Shown here piece after piece: positions 1-6,319 of a DNA stretch of 8,956 bases; positions within the stretch are counted from its first letter, which is position 1, and every line of letters starts with the position of its first letter. This DNA is from Planctomycetota bacterium (GTDB lineage: Bacteria > Planctomycetota > UBA11346). Below the pieces are notes generated by a model. That model worked only from the letters and a program-made list of their open reading frames with translations, ran no database searches and was not told the origin of the DNA. The stretch lies in assembly GCA_947440715.1 (NCBI GenBank), contig CANETI010000084.1:1-8956 (forward strand), written 5' to 3'. Made by a program: the position numbers and the translations under genes.

Positions 1-2762
1 TCGATGGCGTTATCATGACCTACAATCAGGCGGCTGAGCGCTGGTTGGGATATGATGCCACAGAATTAGTTGGGCGTTTGACACCATCTATTATTCACGA
101 TCCGGATGAAATAGTACGACGAGCGAAAGAATTGTCGGTGGAATTGGGGCGTGTCGTTCCTGTGGGTTTTGAAACATTTGCTGCGAAAGCCCGTACTGGG
201 GTGGCAGACGAACGAGAGTGGACCTATATCGCTAAAAATGGTCGGCGCTTTCCGGTTCGTCTTTCTACGACCGCGATGTTGGGAGTTGATGGCGAATTAA
301 CAGGATTCCTTGGTATTGCCATGGATTTAAGCGAACGTCGTCAAGCGGAGGAAGAACTCGACCGCTTCTTTGCTATGACGACGAGTCTGTTATGTATTGC
401 TGGATATGATGGTTTTTTCAAACGTATTACACCATCGTGGTCGGTGTTGTTTGGTTGGAGCGAGTCCGAATTATTAAGTAAACCCTATTTATCATTTGTG
501 CATCCAGAGGATCTGGAAGCAACTTTGGTAGAAGCGGCATCATTGGTGGAAGGCAGAAAAACAGGATCGTTTATTAATCGTTATCGTTGTAAGGATGGCA
601 CTTGGCGTACCTTGCGCTGGGTATCGTCGCCGGACGCCGAACGCGGATTGGTATTTGCTGCGGTTCAGGACGTGACGGAATTATTAGAAGTACAGCAACG
701 ATTAGAGCAGGCGAGTTTAGTCGCGGTAGCGGCAAGTCAGGCAAAGAGTGATTTCTTAGCTAATATGAGTCATGAAATACGCACACCAATGAATGGCGTT
801 ATTGGCATGACTGGACTTTTGCTACAGACGCAGTTGTCGACACAACAACGCAGTATGATTGATACTGTGCGTGGTAGCGCGGACAGTTTACTGACCATTA
901 TTAATGATATTCTCGATTTCTCGAAAATCGAAGCCGGCAAAATGGAATTGGAAACCATTGATTTCGATTTACGCCAAGTGATAGAAGACGCGGCTGGTTT
1001 ATTGGCTGAGCAGGCATTTGGTAAAGGCTTGGAACTGATTACCGCCATCAATGACGATGTGCCGATGGCAGTACGTGGCGACCCCAGTCGCTTGCGTCAA
1101 ATTATGGTGAACTTGATTAGTAACGCCGTAAAATTTACGGAAGTTGGCGAAGTAGTGGTGCGAGTTTCCCTCAATAGTGATGCATCAAGCGGCCTTCATC
1201 GGGCAATTCGTGGCATCATGCCCAATCCCGAGCACGATAAAATATTACCACCCGTATCGCTCTTGTTTGAAGTACAGGACACAGGGATTGGCATTCCATT
1301 ATCGGCACAAGGCAAACTCTTTCAGTCATTCTCGCAAGCAGATACTTCGACCACGCGACGCTTTGGCGGTACAGGACTCGGGTTAGCTATTTGTAAGCGC
1401 TTAGTTGAATTAATGGGCGGCAATATTCATTTATCGAGTGTCCCTGGCGCTGGAACAGTATTCCGTTTCGAGATTCACTTAACTCCTTTAGCGACTCAAT
1501 CATTAGTAAGTTCTATAATCTTACATGGAAAGTCAGTATTGGTCATTGATGATAACGCGACCGTACGTACCCAACTGTATCGTTGGTTAAGTACGTGGGG
1601 AATGGCTTGTGATTTAGCAAGTAATATAGCTGAGGCGGAACAACTACTACGCACCGCCTCGGCTCCGTATCGCTTGGTAATCGTCGATGCGACGATGCCA
1701 GAAAATGATGGGCTGACTATGGTACGGATGGTGCGTCAGCGCGATGACTATAAGAAAAGCAATTTATTATTATTAGTGCCGTTCGGTGATCAGCGCATTA
1801 TAGCTCAAGCCTTAGCTGCCGGAGCAACGGCCTGCGTTGATAAACCATTGAGGCAATCCTTCGTCCATGATGCCGTGGTTAGCGCTGTTGGCGGAGAACA
1901 AGCAACACACCAAAAAAGACGCCATAGCGTAGCGCAGCGATTTAGCGGTCGTGTGTTGGTCGCGGAAGATAATGCGGTGAATCAACGCATTACCTTAGCG
2001 CAATTGGCACGTCTGGGTTTACAGGCAGACGTAGCAAGCAATGGCGTGGAAGCGTTACAAGCGATTAGTCAATTTCCTTATGATTTAGTGTTAATGGATT
2101 GCCAAATGCCTGAAAAAGACGGCTATCAAGCGACACGTGACCTACGAGCGCGTGAACAAGCCGAGCATAACGGCCATCTCATCGTGGTGGCGATGACGGC
2201 AAATGCCATGGCAGGAGATCGTGAACAATGTTTGGCCGCGGGTATGGACGATTATGTCGCAAAGCCAGTTCGCCTGGAAATATTAGTGGAAGTGTTAGCC
2301 CGTTATTTAACCAGCCATGAAGTTATCGATGGCGATGATTCGCGCCAAGTACGCGTACTAAATGACGATGACCATATTTCGACATTGATTAACCCTCAAG
2401 TATTATTGCGCATGCGCAACGAAATTGGTGAAGACAGCGTATTCCAAGATGTCGTGAGTATTTTCGTTAGCGAATCGCCGGGAAATATTGCCCATATGCA
2501 CAGTGCGATGGTGGTTGGTGATGTTGATGAAGTTCGGCGCTTGGCCCATAAATTAAAAGGTTCATGTCATATTATTGGTGCACAACGGCTTGGTGATGGG
2601 TGCATCGAAGTAGAAGATATCATACGTAAGGGCCATTTGGAGCGCTTGGCTGTCGTGATTAGCGGCATGCAACAGGTGGTCCCAGGGACGATAGCGGCTT
2701 TAGAACAAGCCGTTCGCGCAGTCTTACAACAATCGCTGACAACTGATACGCCAACGATTTGA
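1..2762 (+). CDS. Hybrid sensor histidine kinase/phosphorelay protein, PAS-PAS-HisKA-HATPase-REC-REC-Hpt (5' end outside window)
   Basis: Senses an unknown signal through PAS domains and passes phosphate along an internal His-Asp-His relay. The frame is open to the window edge and reads D-G-V-I just before the first Met at 15, a normal PAS beginning, so that Met is internal and the N-terminus is missing. Numbering from that Met: PAS/PAC about 1-112; second PAS about 115-225; HisKA with SHEIRTP and phospho-His H253; HATPase with N-box N366/N370, DTGIGIP 422-428 and GGTGLGLAI 451-459; receiver 1 about 505-625 with D512/D513, acceptor D558 and K610; receiver 2 about 645-765 with E651/D652, acceptor D695, T728 and K750; Hpt about 795-905 with AHKLKGS and H845. 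No membrane segment is visible in this part, so location is unknown. The layout resembles BarA-type kinases. Receiver 1 has LLLLVPFG where a Thr/Ser is normally found. The gene converges on cmk with a 13-bp gap. Function class is certain; the signal and target are unknown. Confidence 0.95.
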   Translation, partial: DGVIMTYNQAAERWLGYDATELVGRLTPSIIHDPDEIVRRAKELSVELGRVVPVGFETFAAKARTGVADEREWTYIAKNGRRFPVRLSTTAMLGVDGELTGFLGIAMDLSERRQAEEELDRFFAMTTSLLCIAGYDGFFKRITPSWSVLFGWSESELLSKPYLSFVHPEDLEATLVEAASLVEGRKTGSFINRYRCKDGTWRTLRWVSSPDAERGLVFAAVQDVTELLEVQQRLEQASLVAVAASQAKSDFLANMSHEIRTPMNGVIGMTGLLLQTQLSTQQRSMIDTVRGSADSLLTIINDILDFSKIEAGKMELETIDFDLRQVIEDAAGLLAEQAFGKGLELITAINDDVPMAVRGDPSRLRQIMVNLISNAVKFTEVGEVVVRVSLNSDASSGLHRAIRGIMPNPEHDKILPPVSLLFEVQDTGIGIPLSAQGKLFQSFSQADTSTTRRFGGTGLGLAICKRLVELMGGNIHLSSVPGAGTVFRFEIHLTPLATQSLVSSIILHGKSVLVIDDNATVRTQLYRWLSTWGMACDLASNIAEAEQLLRTASAPYRLVIVDATMPENDGLTMVRMVRQRDDYKKSNLLLLVPFGDQRIIAQALAAGATACVDKPLRQSFVHDAVVSAVGGEQATHQKRRHSVAQRFSGRVLVAEDNAVNQRITLAQLARLGLQADVASNGVEALQAISQFPYDLVLMDCQMPEKDGYQATRDLRAREQAEHNGHLIVVAMTANAMAGDREQCLAAGMDDYVAKPVRLEILVEVLARYLTSHEVIDGDDSRQVRVLNDDDHISTLINPQVLLRMRNEIGEDSVFQDVVSIFVSESPGNIAHMHSAMVVGDVDEVRRLAHKLKGSCHIIGAQRLGDGCIEVEDIIRKGHLERLAVVISGMQQVVPGTIAALEQAVRAVLQQSLTTDTPTI

Positions 2763-2775
2763 TTTGAATGTCTTT

Positions 2776-3918
2776 TTAGTGCGGCACGTAGATCGTCGTA
2801 TAGGCATTTACTTCGCAAAATTGATCGTTGGTTAATTCACGTTGTTCTTCACGAATGCCCGACGATTCGGCCCAGGCGCAAATGGTGCCGTGTGTTTGAA
2901 TTACCGCGTGCCAGGCGCCTGGTTCAATGATGTACCAGGTTTGTGGCAACATGGGTAAGGCGACCACATGTCCTGGATTTTCAGCGGTTCCGGCCAAGCA
3001 TAAAACAGCGTGGCCTTGCAATACGGTGCCTGCTTGGCGACCGCCAATATTACGAGTGCACGAATTCGTGGTGCCGGGCATTCGTTCGGGACTGGGATTC
3101 GTGAGACCTAATTGCCAACCAGCACCGCTGTGGGCTGGATCACCAACGGCGACGCGCACATAACCGGGTTGACGACTGCGACCGACGATGAGTTGGTCGG
3201 AAACTAATTGCTCAAGTAAAAATGGTTGCCGTTGGACAGCGTATGCGGTGATACGTGCAATGACTTCGTTCATCGACAAGCCATCACTGAAAAGGTGAAT
3301 GGCATCATCGGTCAAGGTTAGCGCGCCAACCGCGCGCGAGGAATCGCGTTGATCTCGGTCACGAATTTGCGCGACGACTTCAAGCAAGGTGGGTTGCGGA
3401 ACATCAGCTGGCCATTCTGACAATCGCCGACGTGCCCGTTCTTCGGGGCTCGCATCAAGGAATACTTTTAATTGTGCATCGGGACAAATAACGGTGGTGG
3501 CGTCGCGGCCTTCGACCACCGCATCACGACCAGCGACCAGGGCTTTTTGTAATTGCACTAAATGGGCGCGACAGGTGGGGTTATCAGCCACGCGCCAAAT
3601 CTCTGAGGTGATTTCCGGTGAACGTATGCGTTCGCGGGGTAAAGTGACGCCATCGAGCGTTACTTGACTGTCATTGTCAAAGCCAATGTCACGTTCGCAT
3701 ACCCAGGCTGCGACAGCCGCGGAATTATTTATATCAACACCTGCGTCTTTAATACCAACGGTGGCCGCACGATACATTGCGCCAGTGTCCAGAAATAATA
3801 ATTTCAGGCGTTGCGCTAATAAACGAGTCACCGTGCTTTTTCCCGCGCCAGCAGGACCATCAATTGCGATTACCATTGGCCGAGCCATTGCCGGACCACC
3901 AGGACGTGCGGTTGTCAT
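2776..3918 (-). CDS. cmk: Cytidylate kinase with a C-terminal cupin-like extension
   Basis: Phosphorylates CMP and dCMP to the diphosphates using ATP, in the cytoplasm, for pyrimidine nucleotide supply. Residues about 11-230 are a full CMK: P-loop GPAGAGKST 21-29, LDTGAMYRA 43-51, EGRDATTV 136-143, FLDAS 153-157, and the LID/phosphate-binding R188, D192, R195 in RDQRDSSRAV. CMKs are usually about 220-230 residues; this one is 380. Residues about 235-380 form an extra domain that reads on without a break. It contains EPGAWHAVI 332-340, like cupin motif 2 (PGxxH, H337), but no clear HxH motif 1, so calling it cupin-like is inference. The coordinates span the whole frame from ATG 3918, which has no visible Shine-Dalgarno. 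ATG 3888 (MARPMVIAIDGPAG) has GGTGG 7 nt upstream (3896-3900) and fits the family start better, so it may be the real start (370 aa). The gene lies 91 bp downstream of trpF. Confidence 0.93.
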   Translation of the reverse strand: MTTARPGGPAMARPMVIAIDGPAGAGKSTVTRLLAQRLKLLFLDTGAMYRAATVGIKDAGVDINNSAAVAAWVCERDIGFDNDSQVTLDGVTLPRERIRSPEITSEIWRVADNPTCRAHLVQLQKALVAGRDAVVEGRDATTVICPDAQLKVFLDASPEERARRRLSEWPADVPQPTLLEVVAQIRDRDQRDSSRAVGALTLTDDAIHLFSDGLSMNEVIARITAYAVQRQPFLLEQLVSDQLIVGRSRQPGYVRVAVGDPAHSGAGWQLGLTNPSPERMPGTTNSCTRNIGGRQAGTVLQGHAVLCLAGTAENPGHVVALPMLPQTWYIIEPGAWHAVIQTHGTICAWAESSGIREEQRELTNDQFCEVNAYTTIYVPH

Positions 3919-4009
3919 GGCGCTGGTTGTCGTAAATCGTCACGTTGGGGCAAGATCGCGCTCGATTTTTGGCGATGATGAAGTGCAGGATGAAGAGTGT
4001 GCGTACGAC

Positions 4010-4618
4010 CTATTTTCGAGCAGCAGTGACAAACGCGGCCATGCGTTGTGCATCTTTGATACCAGGAGCAGATTCAATACCACTAGCAACGTCGACGCCG
4101 TACGGCGAGGTGGCAGCGATTGCTGCGCCAACCGTGTCGGGGGTGAGTCCGCCTGCGAGGATAACCGGGCGTTCAAATGTTATTCCGCGTAGTAAATGAT
4201 GATCCCAAGCGACTCCACTGCCGCCGACAATCCCAGGCACCGCGGCATCTAATAAATAGGCATCAGCTGGATATCCATGCACGGCAGCTAATGCGGCGGC
4301 GTCTTTAATCGCGAATGCTTTAATGACGGAAAAACGTGTACGTAAGCGTTCGGCTAATTCGGGTGATTCTTCGCCATGCAATTGAATAACCGTGCAGCGC
4401 GTTTGGCGCATGGCGGATAGAATGCTCGTCTCATCCGCATCGACGAATAAGGCTACGGCGGTTACCAAAGGCGGAATAACGCGCACCAATTCAGCGGCGT
4501 GTTCAGTGGTGATTTTGCGTGGTCCGCGAGCGAGATTTAATCCAATGGCATCCACGCCAAGCGCTACGGCAGCGCGGACATCTGCAACACGAGTAAACCC
4601 ACAGCATTTAATTTTCAT
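4010..4618 (-). CDS. trpF: Phosphoribosylanthranilate isomerase
   Basis: Catalyses the Amadori rearrangement of phosphoribosylanthranilate to CdRP, the third step of tryptophan synthesis from chorismate; a cytoplasmic TIM barrel. At 202 aa it is normal length. Visible family motifs are: KIKCCGFTR at 2-10 with the catalytic Cys (C6, before Gly) where most members read KICG; QLHGEESPEL 79-88; YLLDAAVPG 121-129 with catalytic general-acid candidate D124; GGSG 132-135; LAGGLTPDTV 154-163; and GVDVASGIES with PGIKD at 174-189 for phosphate binding. The usual SPR segment is GLNLARGPRKI (26-36), a mild departure. The ATG start gives the family N-terminus exactly, although no good Shine-Dalgarno is seen. 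No other trp gene lies in the window. It sits between the phosphoesterase (111 bp upstream) and cmk (91 bp downstream), same strand. Confidence 0.95.
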   Translation of the reverse strand: MKIKCCGFTRVADVRAAVALGVDAIGLNLARGPRKITTEHAAELVRVIPPLVTAVALFVDADETSILSAMRQTRCTVIQLHGEESPELAERLRTRFSVIKAFAIKDAAALAAVHGYPADAYLLDAAVPGIVGGSGVAWDHHLLRGITFERPVILAGGLTPDTVGAAIAATSPYGVDVASGIESAPGIKDAQRMAAFVTAARK

Positions 4619-4669
4619 GATATGGCACTGATGCGTGCGGCCACTGAAAAGTTAATTGAAAGAATGTTA

Positions 4670-4696
4670 GGTGTCGGTATTAAAAAAAACCGCACC
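4670..4696 (-). other. Imperfect stem-loop downstream of the phosphoesterase
   Basis: GGTG-T-CGGT (4670-4678) can pair with ACCGCACC (4689-4696), leaving one bulged T and a 10-nt loop made mostly of A (plus strand) or T (minus strand). The right arm is the first heptamer of the neighbouring repeat. It is not a standard terminator because the T-run is in the loop rather than after the stem. It might weakly terminate or stabilise the upstream transcript; evidence is only the pairing. Confidence 0.3.
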
Positions 4697-4717
4697 TCGC
4701 AACTCGCACCCCGCACC
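4690..4717. repeat. Four-copy heptamer tandem repeat, consensus YCGCAMC
   Basis: Plus strand units are CCGCACC (4690-4696), TCGCAAC (4697-4703), TCGCACC (4704-4710) and CCGCACC (4711-4717), directly abutting. A run of eight A (4682-4689) lies immediately to the left. The array sits in the 111-bp gap between the phosphoesterase stop and the trpF start. Read in the direction of transcription it is GGTGCGG-type units followed by T8. Its role is unknown; slippage-generated intergenic repeats of this length are a known type. Confidence 0.75.
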
Positions 4718-4729
4718 AATCGAACCATG

Positions 4730-5461
4730 TTATTTGCCTTGATACAACCGAGCGGCAAGAATTTCTGGCAATCCGACTTCGCGAATTTTATTCGCGGCAG
4801 CATCAATATCGTATTCTACACGGCGAATCTGCGCGACTTTCGCCGTGCTATCATAAAGCGCAAAACTGGCTTTGTTATTTTCATCGCGTGGTTGGCCAAC
4901 ACTACCCGCATTGACCATAATGGAAATTTCTTCGTCGACCGGAATTTCACCATCAAGAGTGTAGGTAATGGGATCGGTATCAAAGAAACCGACTGGCACG
5001 TGGCTATGGCCTAAAAAGCCGAGTTTGGCTTTCATGCGTTTGAGCGCTTCAAAACTTTGCTGGGCGTCGAACACGGTTTGAATATAATTGAATGCTTCCG
5101 GTTGGTGGAAGGTACCATGCGCGACGGCGCAGTCTTCGTAGGTTCTGGTAAGAGGTAGACCTAAAATCCACTGCTTCTGTTCGTCGGTTAATTGTTCGCG
5201 TGTCCAAATAGCGGCGGCCTTGGCATAGGCATTAAAACAATCGATGGACACTTTGCCAACCGCAGCCCAATCATGATTGCCAGCAATGACATCACAATTA
5301 AGTGCGCGAATAGTTTCTAAACATTTTGACGGTTCAGCACCGTAGCCAACAATATCGCCTAAGCAGACGATTTTATCGACCTTTTCTTTTTTAATTGCGT
5401 CTAGCACTACGCCGAGTGCTTCCGTGTTGCCGTGAATATCACCGAGGAATGCGTAGCGCAC
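4730..5461 (-). CDS. Calcineurin-like metallophosphoesterase family protein
   Basis: A two-metal phosphoesterase of the YfcE/MJ0912-like group; the natural substrate cannot be told from sequence (phosphodiester, nucleotide or phosphoprotein). All metal-site motifs are present: GDIHGN 7-12 (D8, H10), GDIVGYG 35-41 (D36), GNHD 61-64 (N62, H63), VAHG 113-116 (H115), GHSH 151-154 (H152, H154), followed by NAGSVGQPRD 184-193, typical of this soluble single-domain group. Length 243 aa is normal; no signal peptide or membrane segment is seen. The start is GTG at 5461-5459, supported by AGAAGG 10 nt upstream and by the family beginning MRYAFLGDIHGN. Its start is only 26 bp after the permease stop, so the two are probably co-transcribed. 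The gene is followed by a heptamer tandem repeat before trpF. Confidence 0.93.
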   Translation of the reverse strand: MRYAFLGDIHGNTEALGVVLDAIKKEKVDKIVCLGDIVGYGAEPSKCLETIRALNCDVIAGNHDWAAVGKVSIDCFNAYAKAAAIWTREQLTDEQKQWILGLPLTRTYEDCAVAHGTFHQPEAFNYIQTVFDAQQSFEALKRMKAKLGFLGHSHVPVGFFDTDPITYTLDGEIPVDEEISIMVNAGSVGQPRDENNKASFALYDSTAKVAQIRRVEYDIDAAANKIREVGLPEILAARLYQGK

Positions 5462-5471
5462 GTGATGGTTG

Positions 5472-5477
5472 CCTTCT
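5472..5477 (-). promoter_or_regulatory. Ribosome binding site deciding the GTG start of the phosphoesterase
   Basis: On the minus strand the sequence reads AGAAGG, followed by 10 nt and then GTG at 5461-5459. No in-frame ATG lies nearby that would give the conserved phosphoesterase N-terminus, so this site supports the unusual GTG start. Confidence 0.6.
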
Positions 5478-5487
5478 GGTTCAGGAC

Positions 5488-6273
5488 TCAGGCGATGTCT
5501 TGTCGTTTAAACATCGATAAGCCAATGAATAAGCAGCCTGCACAATACAGTACGGTGTAAAGTACGGTCAGACTGAGGTAGCCTAAGGAGAGCGGATGAT
5601 CCGGCAATTGGATGCTGTCATCGACTTGATACAGGTTGAGGGCTGGTAAGACGACGAGTCCAGATAGGCCCATGCCCGCCACCACATGGCTGGCGACGAA
5701 CAGGCCAAAGCACAGCAGGATATTACTGACGAGTGGTAAACGCAGAGCCAATACTGCGGCAAAACAGGTCATGACCGCACTGTGGCACAGTGCTAAAGCA
5801 TGGGCCCAAATGACTTCTCGCCAAGGAACCCACAGATCCTCATGCCCAACAAAGTCGCGCCGTGAGGCGTCTAACTCAAAGCCGGTGTAGAGCGCGTACC
5901 ACATGACCAGGCTATGTAGCGCAGCAATAATCGCGGCTGCAGCAGTAATGGTCAGCCAAATACCCAAGGCTTTGCCGAGCAAAAAGCTTCCACGCGACAA
6001 TGGTTTGGCGAATAGCGTGAGCGCAGTGCGACTGCTCAATTCGTCGTGAACACATTGCGAAGCGCCGATGACTGCCAGGAATAATCCATTCACTACCGCC
6101 ACGGCGACCCCAGCGGTGCAGACCATGCGTAATCGATCTTGGGTCTCAAAATTGAATTGACCAAAAAGAAAAGTGAGGCCAAGAAGCGCAATTGATACGC
6201 CAATGGTTAACCACGTGACGGGTTGACGGATGGTTTCAGAAACCGTGAGTCGAGCGATCGCTAGTACAGCCAT
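5488..6273 (-). CDS. ABC-2-type transporter permease, multi-pass membrane protein
   Basis: An inner-membrane permease of the ABC-2/NosY-like type, 261 aa. Hydrophobic spans can be seen at about 20-39, 51-71, 101-127, 157-178, 183-208 and 231-254, giving six helices. A short amphipathic segment at 1-19 (ARLTVSETIRQPV) and the loop HDELSSRTALTLFAKPLSRG (76-95), with its DE-L-S-S-R-T-x4-L-x-K-P-L-S-R pattern, are typical of this family's coupling region. Transport substrate is unknown; relatives move copper-site factors, antibiotics, lipids or polysaccharides. It needs an ATP-binding partner, and none is encoded in the window. Start ATG at 6273 has GGTGA 10 nt upstream (6284-6288). It follows the TPR gene by 46 bp and precedes the phosphoesterase by 26 bp, consistent with an operon. 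Confidence 0.85.
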   Translation of the reverse strand: MAVLAIARLTVSETIRQPVTWLTIGVSIALLGLTFLFGQFNFETQDRLRMVCTAGVAVAVVNGLFLAVIGASQCVHDELSSRTALTLFAKPLSRGSFLLGKALGIWLTITAAAAIIAALHSLVMWYALYTGFELDASRRDFVGHEDLWVPWREVIWAHALALCHSAVMTCFAAVLALRLPLVSNILLCFGLFVASHVVAGMGLSGLVVLPALNLYQVDDSIQLPDHPLSLGYLSLTVLYTVLYCAGCLFIGLSMFKRQDIA

Positions 6274-6319
6274 AATTAAATATTCACCGATTTAGCGAAC
6301 CATTTAAAGAGCAGCAACA

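Noticed and set aside
15..17. ATG at 15 as the start of the hybrid kinase
   Set aside because: The preceding in-frame codons read D-G-V-I, completing the usual PAS beginning before M-T-Y-N-Q-A-A-E-R; a start here would cut the domain.
3674..4192. Plus-strand open frame of 172 codons across the start of cmk and the end of trpF
   Set aside because: It lies antisense to two well-supported enzymes, spans their gap, and its translation is low-complexity with no recognisable domain.
4660..4705. Sigma-70-like promoter for trpF on the minus strand (TTGCGA, 17 nt, TACCGA)
   Set aside because: The -10 match is poor and the -35 match is part of the heptamer repeat, so it could arise by chance.
4670..4717. 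Rho-independent terminator after the phosphoesterase
   Set aside because: The T8 tract follows direct repeats rather than a hairpin, and the only inverted pairing places the T-run in its loop.
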